This document shows positions 16,364 through 25,724 of a DNA stretch of 64,000 bases, piece after piece (the first letter of the stretch is position 1; every line of letters starts with the position of its first letter). The notes under the pieces are model-generated. The model worked only from the letters and a program-made list of their open reading frames with translations. It did not search any database and was not told where the DNA came from. The position numbers were made by a program, and so were the translations under genes. Origin of the DNA: Phaeobacter sp. G2 (lineage in GTDB: Bacteria > Pseudomonadota > Alphaproteobacteria > Rhodobacterales > Rhodobacteraceae); NCBI GenBank assembly GCA_025163595.1, contig CP104100.1:806001-870000 (forward strand), read 5' to 3'.

Positions 16364-16900
16364 TCAAAACACCAGAACATAGAGGGTGAGGGCAATAAGC
16401 AGCATCACCACGGTAAAAAGGCTGGCGCCAATGCGCCGGGCGGCAGCGCGGGTGTCGCGCGGCGAAGGTCTGGCACCGGTGTAGAGCTTGCTGCTCTCAG
16501 GCGCAGGCTGGGGCGGGGCGCTCCAGCTGATTGGCCGCTCACCGTAGCTGGCGACATGGGTGATCTGGTTGGAGAGCGTCAGGCGGCGGGCGGCACCCCC
16601 AAAGGCGCGCGAGCGCAGCAGCAGCACATGGCCCTGCAATGCGGCGAGCCGCTCCCGGTCCGGGGTGATCTCAGTCTCGGCAATGCCGCAGCCCTGGGTG
16701 AGATAGCCCGCCAGTCCCAGCTCTTCGAGGTCCGAGACCGGGAAGATCTCCACATGGTTCAGGTCAATCTCATCAATTCCCAGCACCTGAGCCAGGGCAC
16801 CGGGTTCGCGCAGGAAACGGGCCTGTTCGGGCGCCATGTCCAGATTGAAAATCCGGATCACGCCACGCTCTTCGGCTGGAATTTCGATCACACCTTGCAC
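16364..16900 (-). CDS. Conserved hypothetical protein of the pyrB operon, C-terminal membrane anchor
   Basis: 178 residues. The N-terminal two thirds are soluble and acidic (QARFLREPGALAQVLGID, DLEELGLAGYLTQGCGI), followed by a Pro/Ser-rich linker (PPQPAPESSKLYTGARPSP) and one C-terminal transmembrane helix (ASLFTVVMLLIALTLYVLVF), so it is tail-anchored. It starts four bases after the pyrB stop. No family recognised; its place between pyrB and the PH-like gene is the only functional clue. Confidence 0.8.
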   Translation of the reverse strand: MQGVIEIPAEERGVIRIFNLDMAPEQARFLREPGALAQVLGIDEIDLNHVEIFPVSDLEELGLAGYLTQGCGIAETEITPDRERLAALQGHVLLLRSRAFGGAARRLTLSNQITHVASYGERPISWSAPPQPAPESSKLYTGARPSPRDTRAAARRIGASLFTVVMLLIALTLYVLVF

Positions 16901-16904
16901 AGGA

Positions 16905-17891
16905 TCAGCCTGCTGCCGGGGTGTTGCGGCTTTGGCGCAGGTTTTGCGCCAACAGATCCATTGCGGCCATGCGCACGGCGACCCCCATTTCCACCTGTTC
17001 CTGAATCACCGACCGGTTGATGTCATCGGCCAGGGTGCCGTCAATCTCAACGCCTCGGTTCATCGGGCCGGGGTGCATGACGATGGCATCGGGTTTGGCA
17101 TGGGACAGTTTTTCAGCGTCCAGTCCGTAGCGGTGAAAATACTCGCGCTCAGAGGGGATAAAGCCGCCATCCATCCGTTCCTTTTGCAAACGCAGCATCA
17201 TCACCACATCGACGTCTTTCAGGCCTTCGCGCATGTCGTCGTAAATCTCGGCGCCAAAGTCGGCGAATTGGCCGGGAACCAGGGTGGGTGGGCCAATCAG
17301 CCGGATGCGGTTTTCCATCTTGCCCAGCAGGATCAGGTTTGAGCGCGCTACGCGGGAATGTGCGACATCACCGCAGATGGCGATGTTCAGCCGGTGCAGG
17401 CGACCTTTGGCGCGGCGGATGGTCAGCGCATCCAGCAGCGCCTGGGTTGGGTGCTCGTGTTTGCCGTCGCCGGCATTCAGCACCGCGCAGTTGACCTTTT
17501 GCGCCAACAGATCCACCGCGCCGGAATGTGGATGGCGCACCACCAGCAGATCGGGGTGCATGGCGTTCAGGGTCATCGCGGTATCAATCAGGGTCTCGCC
17601 CTTTTTGATCGAGGAGGCCTGCATCGCCATATTCATCACATCAGCGCCCAGACGTTTGCCGGCAATCTCAAAACTTGCCTGGGTGCGGGTGGAGTTTTCA
17701 AAAAACATGTTGATCTGGGTGAGACCCGCCAAGGCGTCTGAATGTTTCTCGGGGCGGCGGTTCAGATCGACATAGCTGTCGGCCAGATCCAGAATCGCGG
17801 TGATCTCATGGGGTTTGAGCGGCTCGATCCCCAAAAGATGGCGGTGGCCAAAACCGGTGGGAGAGAGGGGGGAAGAGGTTGGGGAAGACAT
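16905..17891 (-). CDS. pyrB: Aspartate carbamoyltransferase catalytic subunit
   Basis: Condenses carbamoyl phosphate and aspartate in de novo pyrimidine synthesis. 328 residues. The carbamoyl-phosphate site [18 protein letters not shown] (near residue 67) and the aspartate-domain motif [14 protein letters not shown] (near 282) are intact. The Ser/Pro-rich N-terminal dozen residues are dispensable, and a start at or just after MSSPTSSP is accepted. It heads a five-gene minus-strand operon ending with the PyrC'-like gene and plsY. Confidence 0.96.
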   Translation of the reverse strand: MSSPTSSPLSPTGFGHRHLLGIEPLKPHEITAILDLADSYVDLNRRPEKHSDALAGLTQINMFFENSTRTQASFEIAGKRLGADVMNMAMQASSIKKGETLIDTAMTLNAMHPDLLVVRHPHSGAVDLLAQKVNCAVLNAGDGKHEHPTQALLDALTIRRAKGRLHRLNIAICGDVAHSRVARSNLILLGKMENRIRLIGPPTLVPGQFADFGAEIYDDMREGLKDVDVVMMLRLQKERMDGGFIPSEREYFHRYGLDAEKLSHAKPDAIVMHPGPMNRGVEIDGTLADDINRSVIQEQVEMGVAVRMAAMDLLAQNLRQSRNTPAAG

Positions 17892-18075
17892 CTGGGCAGG
17901 CTCCGCTCTGTTTGTCGCACCTTATAGGCAGCACGGCCTTTTGGGGCAAGGTCGATAGGCGGGTTTGATTGCGGCTGCCCCGGCCAAATCACCGCAGGTG
18001 CGACTGCGGCACTGCGGCTGCGGTGGCCTGCATTAGGGGTGTTCCGCTCACCCGCGTGGCGGGGTAGCTTAGGCC

Positions 18076-18876
18076 ATGGAATCGGCAATTGATTATTGGA
18101 GCGCCAAAGCGCTGTTGGAGTGGCAGGTGGAGCTTGGCGCCACCGAAGCCCTGTGTGAAGAGCCGGTCAACCGCTATGAGCTGGCCGCGCCTGCGCCCAA
18201 GGCGCGTCAGGGGCAACAGTCGGATCAGGCCTCTGGTCAAAAGCCCGGTATGCCGCCCCCCGTTGCCCCCAGGCCCAAACCCGTCGATCCGGTGGCCGAA
18301 GCCCGCAAAGCCGCCGCTGCCGCGCCGGAACTGCCCTCGCTGCGGGCGGCCCTGGCGGAGTTTCGTCATTGTGAGCTCAAGCTGGGCGCGCGCAATCTGG
18401 TCTTTGGCGATGGTCAGCCCGGCGCGCGGGTGATGGTAATCGGCGAGGCCCCTGGGCGCGAAGAAGACCAGCAGGGCAAGCCCTTTGTCGGCCCGGCGGG
18501 GCAGTTGCTGGACCGGATGTTGGCGGCGATTGATCTGGATCGGGCCAAAAACGTTTATATCACCAATGTGTTGCCTTGGCGGCCACAGCAAAACCGCGAC
18601 CCCAGCGCGGAAGAGATCGACATGATGCTGCCCTTCCTGGCGCGGCATGTGGAATTGGCGCAGCCGGACATTCTGGTATTGATGGGCAATATCAGTTGTC
18701 AGGCGGTGCTGGGCAAACGGGGCATCTCGCGGCTGCGCGGGAATTGGGCCGAGGCCTGGGGCAAGCCAGTGCTGCCGATGTTCCACCCGGCCTATCTGTT
18801 GCGCCAGCCCGAGCAAAAGCGCGCGGCCTGGGCCGATTTGCTGGAATTAAAGGCGCGGTTGGGCGCGCCAAACTAG
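18076..18876 (+). CDS. Family-4-like uracil-DNA glycosylase lacking the Fe-S ligands
   Basis: 266 residues. The C-terminal 170 carry the family 4 UDG signatures: GEAPGREEDQQGKPFVGPAG (residues 123-142), YITNVLPWRPQQNRDP (161-176) and FHPAYLLR (236-243). Family 4 enzymes hold a [4Fe-4S] cluster by four Cys. Here the first CxxC reads FRHC (only Cys99 kept), the Cys before RPP is Trp168, and the later Cys is Met183/184, so a cluster is unlikely. Residues 40-85 form a Pro/Ala/Gln-rich linker. Role: removal of uracil from DNA in base-excision repair. It is divergent from pyrB and followed by a phosphoesterase gene. Confidence 0.88.
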   Translation: MESAIDYWSAKALLEWQVELGATEALCEEPVNRYELAAPAPKARQGQQSDQASGQKPGMPPPVAPRPKPVDPVAEARKAAAAAPELPSLRAALAEFRHCELKLGARNLVFGDGQPGARVMVIGEAPGREEDQQGKPFVGPAGQLLDRMLAAIDLDRAKNVYITNVLPWRPQQNRDPSAEEIDMMLPFLARHVELAQPDILVLMGNISCQAVLGKRGISRLRGNWAEAWGKPVLPMFHPAYLLRQPEQKRAAWADLLELKARLGAPN

Positions 18877-18888
18877 GGATCTTTGCAG

Positions 18889-19488
18889 ATGAAAATACTG
18901 GCCTTTTCCGACCTGCACCTGTCTGCTGCCCATGCGGAGGCACTGGTCGCGGCCAGCGATCAGGCGGATCTGGTGATTGGCGCCGGGGATTTCTGCAATC
19001 AGCGCAAAGGTCTGGATCAGGCCATGGCACTGCTGGCCGACATCGCGCCTCCGTTGATCACTGTGGCGGGCAATGCCGAAAGCGCGTCGGAGATGCGCGC
19101 TGCTGCCCTGCCGGGGATGCATGTCCTGCACGGTGAGGGGATGGAGTTTGGCGGGCTGCACTTCTTTGGCCTTGGCGGTGGTATCCCCGCGCCGCCCTTT
19201 GGCGCGTGGTCCTACAACCTGTCAGAGGCTGAGGCCGAGGCGCTGCTGGCGGGCTGCGCGCGCACTGATATCCTGATCTGTCACTCCCCGCCCAAAGGAC
19301 AGGGGGATGCGACCTCGCTGGGGCTGTCTGTTGGCTCCACTTCGATCCTGCAGGCGGTGGAACGGCTGCAGCCGCAGCTGGCTCTGTTTGGTCATATTCA
19401 CGACAGTTGGGGATTTCGCGGTCAAATCGGCACAACCCTGACCGCCAATCTGGGGCCAGAGCCTAACTTTTTTGACGTCACACCATGA
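18889..19488 (+). CDS. Calcineurin-like metallophosphoesterase
   Basis: 199 residues with the dimetal phosphoesterase motifs in order: FSDLHLS (D-x-H, residue ~7), GAGDFCNQ (GD), VAGNAES (GN-E/H variant), LICHSPP (GHxP-like) and LFGHIHDSWG (GHxH). Family members hydrolyse phosphomono- or diesters; the substrate is not predictable. ATG 18889 is preferred over TTG 18883, with AGGGA nine bases upstream. It lies 12 bases behind the UDG gene and overlaps the LysE gene by four bases. Confidence 0.92.
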   Translation: MKILAFSDLHLSAAHAEALVAASDQADLVIGAGDFCNQRKGLDQAMALLADIAPPLITVAGNAESASEMRAAALPGMHVLHGEGMEFGGLHFFGLGGGIPAPPFGAWSYNLSEAEAEALLAGCARTDILICHSPPKGQGDATSLGLSVGSTSILQAVERLQPQLALFGHIHDSWGFRGQIGTTLTANLGPEPNFFDVTP

Positions 19489-20111
19489 TTGACCCCATCA
19501 CTCTTTTGACCTTTGTGCCGGCGGCGCTGGCACTGAACCTCACCCCCGGCGCTGATATGATGTTCTGTCTGGGGCAGGGGCTGCGGTCGGGGCGCAGATC
19601 GGCGCTGGCGGCCAGTGCGGGGATTTCTGCCGGCGGGATGGTACATGTGGCGCTGGCCGGGCTGGGGCTGGGCGCGGTTGTGAATACAATGCCAGGGCTG
19701 TTTGATGTGATCCGCTGGCTTGGCGTGGCCTATCTGCTGTATCTTGCCCGGGGCGCGCTGCAGGCGCCAGCCAGCGCGGCGCAGCCCGGTCAGCCGCCGG
19801 TTCCGGCCTCCCGTGCCTTTCGCGCCGGGTTTTGGGTCAATCTGACCAACCCCAAGGTGATCCTGTTTGTGTTGGCCTTTGTGCCACAGTTTGTGGTGCC
19901 CGAGGCCGGGCCGGTACTGGGGCAATTCCTGATCTACGGCTTGGTTCTGGCGCTGGGGGGCTTTGTCATCAATGGGCTGGTTGGCGTCTTTGGCAGCGCC
20001 GCCGGTCGCTTTCTGGCCCCAACCTCGCGGGCGGGTCTGTGGCTGGGCCGCATCTCGGCGGGTATATTTGCGGGGCTGGCACTCAGGCTCGCGCTTTTGC
20101 AAAAGACATGA
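19485..20111 (+). CDS. LysE/RhtB-family amino-acid exporter
   Basis: 208 residues with five to six membrane segments. The N-terminal family signature LALNLTPGADMMFCLGQG (residues ~14-31) and the following Gly-rich helix (ASAGISAGGMVHVALAGLG) are typical of RhtB-type homoserine/threonine or other amino-acid efflux carriers. FWVNLTNPKVILFVLAFVP in the middle is also characteristic. The substrate cannot be told from sequence. Coupled to the phosphoesterase by a four-base overlap. Confidence 0.92.
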   Translation: MIDPITLLTFVPAALALNLTPGADMMFCLGQGLRSGRRSALAASAGISAGGMVHVALAGLGLGAVVNTMPGLFDVIRWLGVAYLLYLARGALQAPASAAQPGQPPVPASRAFRAGFWVNLTNPKVILFVLAFVPQFVVPEAGPVLGQFLIYGLVLALGGFVINGLVGVFGSAAGRFLAPTSRAGLWLGRISAGIFAGLALRLALLQKT

Positions 20112-20119
20112 GGTCTGCT

Positions 20120-20662
20120 ATGTCACGTATCGACGAAACCATGGAGTTCATCCCGGTCCGTATCGCCATCCTTACCGTCTCGGACAGTCGCAGCCTGGCG
20201 GAGGATCGTTCGGGGCAGGTGCTGGTCGACCGGTTGCAGGCGGCGGGGCATATCCTGGCGGATCGCCAGATCATGCCGGATGAACGGGGCGAGATCGCCG
20301 ATCAGCTGCGCGCCTGGGTGGCAGACCCGGCGGTGGATGTGGTGATTTCCACCGGGGGCACCGGGCTGACAGGGCGCGATGTCACGGTTGAGGCGCACCG
20401 GGATGTCTATGAAAAAGAGATCGAGGCCTTTGGCACCGTCTTTACCATCGTGTCGATGAAAAAGATCGGCACCTCGGCGGTGCAATCGCGCGCCACAGGG
20501 GGCGTTGCAGGCGGCACCTACATGTTTGCGCTGCCCGGCAGCCCCGGCGCCTGCAAGGATGGCTGGGACGAAATCCTGGCGATGCAGCTGGATTACCGGC
20601 ACCGCCCCTGCAATTTTGTGGAAATAATGCCGCGTTTGACCGAAACCCAGCGACGGAAGTAA
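20120..20662 (+). CDS. moaB: Molybdenum cofactor biosynthesis protein B
   Basis: 180 residues of the MoaB/Mog fold, which binds molybdopterin and in many bacteria adenylates it before molybdate insertion. The molybdopterin-binding motif VVISTGGTGLTGRDVT (near residue 76) and the later ALPGSPGACKDGWDEI are intact. ATG 20120 is chosen; the longer open frame before it overlaps lysE out of frame. It sits eight bases behind the LysE gene, away from the other moa genes. Confidence 0.94.
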   Translation: MSRIDETMEFIPVRIAILTVSDSRSLAEDRSGQVLVDRLQAAGHILADRQIMPDERGEIADQLRAWVADPAVDVVISTGGTGLTGRDVTVEAHRDVYEKEIEAFGTVFTIVSMKKIGTSAVQSRATGGVAGGTYMFALPGSPGACKDGWDEILAMQLDYRHRPCNFVEIMPRLTETQRRK

Positions 20663-20669
20663 CGCCACG

Positions 20670-20694
20670 GTGCGTGTATTCGAATAAGACGCAC
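20670..20694. promoter_or_regulatory. Operator-like dyad upstream of the RND pump genes
   Basis: A nested inverted repeat: GTGCGT and ACGCAC (20670-20675, 20689-20694) enclose the perfect palindrome TATTCGAATA (20677-20686). It sits 140 bases before the efflux operon and 8 bases after moaB. The size fits a dimeric regulator site (TetR-like), but no regulator gene is adjacent, and a weak terminator for moaB is an alternative. Confidence 0.4.
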
Positions 20695-20834
20695 ACTATG
20701 TACAGTGATATGTGCCAATAAGGCGCGGCACAGGGAGGCTCAGCAGGGGGCCCTCAGAGCGGCGCCTTGTCTGGCAAAGAAACATATTTGATAGGGTAGC
20801 AGGGGCGATCCCCAGCCACCAAAGGGAATAAGGC

Positions 20835-22319
20835 ATGCGCTTTTTGCGGCATAGTTTGACGGGTTTGTTTCTGGCGGCAGTGGCAGCTGCGCTGATGCTC
20901 TATGCGGGGCAGATGGTGGTGGGGGCGGTGCAGACACGGCTCAACGCCGAACCGCGCAAGACACCAGCGCGCGAACGGGTTTTTGCGGTGAACCTCGTCA
21001 CTGCCGATCTGCAAGAGGTGACGCCTGAACTCATCGCCTTTGGCCGGGTTGAAAGCCGCCGGACGCTGGAGCTGCGCAGCGCTCAGGGTGGGCGGATTAT
21101 CCATTTGTCCGACCGTTTTGAAGAGGGCGGCGTGGTCCAGGCGGGGGAGATCCTGATCCAGATCGACCCCTCTGATATGCAGGCGGCGCTGCAAGAGGCC
21201 GAGGCCGATATGCAGGACGCCCGCGCCGAAGAGCGCGACGCCACCCGCGACCTGATCCTTGCCAAGGATGAACTGAAGGCAACACAGGATCAGGCGCAGT
21301 TGCGGGCCCGTGCGCATCAACGCCAGTTGGAGCTGCAAGAGCGTGGTGTTGGCACCACCGCAGCGGTTGAGGCGGCTGAGCTCACTGCCGTGCAGGCGCG
21401 CCAGGCGGTGATTTCGCGGCGCCAGGCGGTCAGCCAGGCCGAGGCCCGTGTTGATCAGGCGGCCACCCGGGTGGCCCGCAGTCAGATTGCCCTGGACAGG
21501 GCGCAGCGCGACCTCGCCGATACCACCCTGCGTGCCGGATTTGATGGCACCCTGCAGGCGGTTACCCTGGTCGAAGGACGTCTGGTTTCGGCCAATGAAA
21601 AACTGGCAGAGCTGGTCGATGGCGATCAACTGGAGGCCGCATTCCGGGTGTCTACCCTGCAATATGCCCGGTTGCTGGGCGCTGATAATCGGCTCAGCCC
21701 AGCCCCGGTACGGGTGACTCTGGATGCGGCGGGCGCCGGGCTTGAGGCAACGGGGCGGCTGTCGCGCGCCAGCGGCGCGGTGGGAGACGGACAAACCGGG
21801 CGATTGCTCTATGCCAGTCTGGATCTGACGCCAGGGTTCAAACCGGGCGATTTTGTCACCGTGAAGGTCAGCGAGCCGCCGCTCTTGGCTGTGGCGCGGG
21901 TGCCGGCTTCGGCGCTGGGATCCGATGGCACGGTGCTGGTGCTGGGGCCTGAAGAGCGGTTGCAGTCGCTGCCGGTTGAGCTGCTGCGCCGACAGGGCGA
22001 TGATGTGCTGATCCGCGGCGCGGGGCTGGAGGGCCGACAAGTGGTGACTGGCCGTACGCCGCTTTTGGGCGCCGGGATCCGGGTGCGCCCCCTGCATCAG
22101 GACGCAGGGACGACACAGCCAACCCCCGCGACTGAGCGGTCGGCCACGGCGGCCGAGCTGATTGAATTGTCAGAAGAGCGCCGCGCCAAACTGGTCGCCG
22201 CCGTCGAAGGCAGCGCAGGCTTGCCGGATGCGGCCAAGGAGCGGATGCTGGCGGCCCTGGCCAAGGCGCAGGTGCCAGCCGGGCTGGTCAACCGGATCGA
22301 AGCCCGGATGGGGGGATAA
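20835..22319 (+). CDS. RND efflux periplasmic adaptor (membrane fusion protein)
   Basis: 494 residues. An N-terminal membrane anchor (HSLTGLFLAAVAAALMLYAG) leads to the barrel-sandwich hybrid: a first lipoyl half (GRVESRRTLELRSAQGG), a coiled-coil hairpin rich in Ala/Gln/Arg (residues ~110-215) and a second lipoyl half (LRAGFDGTLQAVTLVEGRLV). A beta-barrel and membrane-proximal domain follow. It would link the inner-membrane pump encoded next to an outer-membrane channel; no TolC-like gene is present here, so the channel is encoded elsewhere. Confidence 0.93.
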   Translation: MRFLRHSLTGLFLAAVAAALMLYAGQMVVGAVQTRLNAEPRKTPARERVFAVNLVTADLQEVTPELIAFGRVESRRTLELRSAQGGRIIHLSDRFEEGGVVQAGEILIQIDPSDMQAALQEAEADMQDARAEERDATRDLILAKDELKATQDQAQLRARAHQRQLELQERGVGTTAAVEAAELTAVQARQAVISRRQAVSQAEARVDQAATRVARSQIALDRAQRDLADTTLRAGFDGTLQAVTLVEGRLVSANEKLAELVDGDQLEAAFRVSTLQYARLLGADNRLSPAPVRVTLDAAGAGLEATGRLSRASGAVGDGQTGRLLYASLDLTPGFKPGDFVTVKVSEPPLLAVARVPASALGSDGTVLVLGPEERLQSLPVELLRRQGDDVLIRGAGLEGRQVVTGRTPLLGAGIRVRPLHQDAGTTQPTPATERSATAAELIELSEERRAKLVAAVEGSAGLPDAAKERMLAALAKAQVPAGLVNRIEARMGG

Positions 22320-22322
22320 TCC

Positions 22323-25300
22323 ATGCGTGATTTGTCGCGTCCTGCCGGCGGTTTGCTGAGCTACTTCACCCGCCACCGCACGGCGGCAAACCTGTTGTTG
22401 CTGGTGCTCTTGCTGCTTGGCACTGCGGCAATTCCAAAGATGCGGGCGCAGTTCTTTCCGGATGTGATTATCGAAAGCGTCACGGTCGGCGTCACCTGGG
22501 AGGGCGCCGGGCCGGAAGATGTGGACGGGGCCATCGTGCAGGTGCTGGAGCCGGTGTTGCTGGCGGTGGACGGGGTGGAGGAAAGCGCCGCCTCCTCGCG
22601 CGAAGGCGTCGCCTCGATCGTGCTGGATTTTGAGCCCGGCTGGGACATGGCGCTGGCGGCGGATGATGTGCAATCGGCGGTGGATGCCATTACCACCCTG
22701 CCGGAAGAGGCAGATGACCCGACGGTGCGGCGCGGCGCCTGGCGTGACCGGGTGACGGATGTGGTGATCTCGGGGCCGCTGGCGCCGGATCAGCTGGGGC
22801 TGTTCGCCGATGAATTGATTATACGCCTGTTTGCAGTCGGGGTCACCCGCACCACCATTCGCGGCCTTGCTGCACCACAGACCCTGGTCGAGGTGCCCTC
22901 CTACAGTTTGATCACCCATGATATCGCGATGAGCGATATCGCCAGTGCTATCGCCGCCGAGGTCGATGCCGATCCTGCGGGGGATGTGACCGGGGCCAAT
23001 ACCCGGGTGCGCACCGGGCGGGAAAAGCGCAGCCCGGAAGAGATCGAAGGGATCGTGTTGCGGACAGAGCCAGATGGTTCGGTTTTGACCATTGGCGATC
23101 TGGCGCAGGTCAGCCGCGAAGGGGTGGACCGCAACCGTTCCTATTTTGTCGGCGACAACCCGGCCATGTCGATCCGGGTGGATCGCTCGGATATGGGCAA
23201 TGCCATTGCCATTCAGGCTGAGGTGCAAAAGGTGGTTGATGCGCTGCAAACCACCCTGCCGCAGGGCGTCAGTGCCGAGCTGATCCGCACCCGTGCCGCT
23301 GCCATCTCTGACCGGCTGGATATCCTGATCGACAATGGGCTGATGGGCCTGGGGCTGGTCATGGCGCTGTTGTTCCTGTTCCTCAATACCCGCATTGCCT
23401 TTTGGGTGGCGGCGGGTATTCCGGCGGCAATGTTTGCCGCCGTGGCGCTGATGTATGCCGCCGGGATCACCATCAATATGATCAGCCTGTTTGGCCTGAT
23501 CATTACCCTGGGGATCGTGGTGGATGATGCCATCGTGGTGGGGGAGCACGCCGATTTCCGGGTGCGCCGCCTGAATGAAACCCCGATGCAGGCCGCCGAG
23601 AACGCCGCGCGCCGCATGGCGATGCCGGTCTTTGCCGCCACCCTGACCACCATCATCGCCTTCTTTGGGCTGACCGCCATTGGCGGGCGCTTTGGTGATC
23701 TGATCCGTGATATTCCCTTTACGGTAATTGCAGTGCTGGCGGCCTCGTTGCTGGAGTGCTTTTTGATCCTGCCGCACCATATGGCCCATGCGCTGACCCA
23801 CGCACAAAAAGACCATTGGTATGACTGGCCCAATCGCATGGTCAATCGCGGCTTTCGCTGGATGCGTGACACCCTGTTTCGCCCCATAATGGCCCTGGTG
23901 GTGCAGGCGCGTTACGTGGTCCTGGCGGGGGCGCTGACCATTCTGGCCAGCCAGATGGCGCTGTTTATTGGCGGCGATGTCAATTGGCGGTTCTTCAATG
24001 CGCCGGAGCGCGGCTCTGTCACCGGCAATTTTGCCATGGCCGAAGGCGCCACCCGCGCCGACACCCTGGCGATGATGGCGGAGATGCAACGGGCCACCGC
24101 CGCTACGGGGGCCTCTTTTGCGGAGCGCTATGAGGACATCAATCCGGTGGATTTTGTCATCGCCGAGGTGGGCGGCAATGCCGGGCGCGGCATGTCCGGG
24201 GTGGATGCCAAGGACACGGACCTGTTGGGCGGCATCTCGATCGAGCTGATCGACGCGGATCTGCGGCCAGACTATTCCAGCTTTGCCTTTGTGGCCGAAC
24301 TGCAGGAAGAGGTGCAAAACCACCCGCTGGTCGAGGCCGTCAGCTTTCGCAGCTGGCGCTCTGGTCCCGGTGGTGATGCGCTGGATGTGCAGTTTTATGG
24401 CGCTGATGTTCAGGTGCTCAAGGCGGCCTCTGAAGATCTAAAAACCGCGCTGCTACGCTACCCTGAGGTTTCGGCGGTGGAAGACAATCTTGCCTATGAC
24501 AAAGAGGAAGTGGTGCTGGAGCTGACGCCCCAGGGGCAGGCGCTGAACTTTACCATCGACACCCTGGGGCGGGCCTTGCGGGCGCGGCTGAACGGGATCG
24601 AAGCGGCCACCTACCCGGATGGGCCACGCAGCGCCGAGATCCGGGTTGAACTGCCCCGCGATGAGCTGTCGGCGGATTTCCTGGAGCGCACCCTGATGCG
24701 CAGCCCCGGCGGCATCTATGTGCCGCTCTCGGATATTGTATCGGTGAGCCAGCGCACGGGGTTTTCCACTGTGCGGCGCGAAAACGGCATTCGCCTGATC
24801 AGCGTCACCGGCGATATCTCAGAGGATGACCCAACCCGTGCCGCCGATATCGGCAAGGCGCTGGAGGAGGAAATCCTGCCCGATATCGCCAGCCGCCGTC
24901 AGGTGGAGTGGCGGCTCAGCGGATTGAGTGAACAGGAAGACAACTTTCTCAACGATGCCCGCACCGGGCTGATCCTTTGTCTTGCCGGGATTTATCTGGT
25001 GCTGGCCTGGATCTTTGCCAGCTGGACCCGGCCCCTGGTGGTGATGGCGATCATTCCCTTTGGATTGGTGGGCACCATCTGGGGCCACTATCTGTGGGGC
25101 ATACCGCTGAGCATGTTCACCGTGGTTGGCCTGTTGGGGATGACAGGGATTATCATCAATGATTCCATCGTGCTGGTGACCACCATCGACGAATATGCCG
25201 AAACCCGCGGGTTGGTGCCTTCGATCATTGACGGGGCGGCGGACCGGCTGCGGCCGGTGATGCTGACAACCCTGACCACGGTACTGGGGCTGGCGCCTTT

Positions 25301-25724
25301 GATGTATGAAAGCTCGCAGCAGGCGCAGTTCCTCAAGCCAACGGTGATCACCCTGGTCTATGGCCTGGGCTTTGGCATGTTTCTGGTGCTTTTGGTGGTG
25401 CCGGCCCTGGTGGCGATCCAACGGGATATGGCGCGGCCTGTGACAGCCCTGCGCCGGGCCCTGCGTGGCGGGACAAACCCGCTGCGCTGGCTGGTTCTGG
25501 GCACCGGAGTGGCGCAGCTGGGCTGGCTGGGAGTAAGCCTGGGCTGGGCGATGGCAACCGGAGCGCTGCACCCGGCCTTGCGCACGGTACTGCCCGGTCT
25601 GGCCGGGTTTGAGCCACTGCGTGCCGGGCTGTTTCTGGCGCTGGGCGGGATCGCTGCGCTGTCCCTGCTGGCCTATCTGATCTCGGCGCTGGTCTTTGGC
25701 CTGCGGCGGCACCGGACAGCCTAA
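22323..25724 (+). CDS. RND-family efflux transporter permease
   Basis: 1133 residues, the usual size of HAE1/AcrB-type pumps. An N-terminal helix (NLLLLVLLLLGTAAIPKM), a first porter domain, a six-helix block containing the proton-relay motif TLGIVVDDAIVVGE, a second porter domain and a second six-helix block (FTVVGLLGMTGIIINDSI) are in order. It starts three bases after the adaptor stop, so both form one operon. The substrate is unknown. The last codons and the stop lie in a tandem 14-base repeat. Confidence 0.95.
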   Translation: MRDLSRPAGGLLSYFTRHRTAANLLLLVLLLLGTAAIPKMRAQFFPDVIIESVTVGVTWEGAGPEDVDGAIVQVLEPVLLAVDGVEESAASSREGVASIVLDFEPGWDMALAADDVQSAVDAITTLPEEADDPTVRRGAWRDRVTDVVISGPLAPDQLGLFADELIIRLFAVGVTRTTIRGLAAPQTLVEVPSYSLITHDIAMSDIASAIAAEVDADPAGDVTGANTRVRTGREKRSPEEIEGIVLRTEPDGSVLTIGDLAQVSREGVDRNRSYFVGDNPAMSIRVDRSDMGNAIAIQAEVQKVVDALQTTLPQGVSAELIRTRAAAISDRLDILIDNGLMGLGLVMALLFLFLNTRIAFWVAAGIPAAMFAAVALMYAAGITINMISLFGLIITLGIVVDDAIVVGEHADFRVRRLNETPMQAAENAARRMAMPVFAATLTTIIAFFGLTAIGGRFGDLIRDIPFTVIAVLAASLLECFLILPHHMAHALTHAQKDHWYDWPNRMVNRGFRWMRDTLFRPIMALVVQARYVVLAGALTILASQMALFIGGDVNWRFFNAPERGSVTGNFAMAEGATRADTLAMMAEMQRATAATGASFAERYEDINPVDFVIAEVGGNAGRGMSGVDAKDTDLLGGISIELIDADLRPDYSSFAFVAELQEEVQNHPLVEAVSFRSWRSGPGGDALDVQFYGADVQVLKAASEDLKTALLRYPEVSAVEDNLAYDKEEVVLELTPQGQALNFTIDTLGRALRARLNGIEAATYPDGPRSAEIRVELPRDELSADFLERTLMRSPGGIYVPLSDIVSVSQRTGFSTVRRENGIRLISVTGDISEDDPTRAADIGKALEEEILPDIASRRQVEWRLSGLSEQEDNFLNDARTGLILCLAGIYLVLAWIFASWTRPLVVMAIIPFGLVGTIWGHYLWGIPLSMFTVVGLLGMTGIIINDSIVLVTTIDEYAETRGLVPSIIDGAADRLRPVMLTTLTTVLGLAPLMYESSQQAQFLKPTVITLVYGLGFGMFLVLLVVPALVAIQRDMARPVTALRRALRGGTNPLRWLVLGTGVAQLGWLGVSLGWAMATGALHPALRTVLPGLAGFEPLRAGLFLALGGIAALSLLAYLISALVFGLRRHRTA

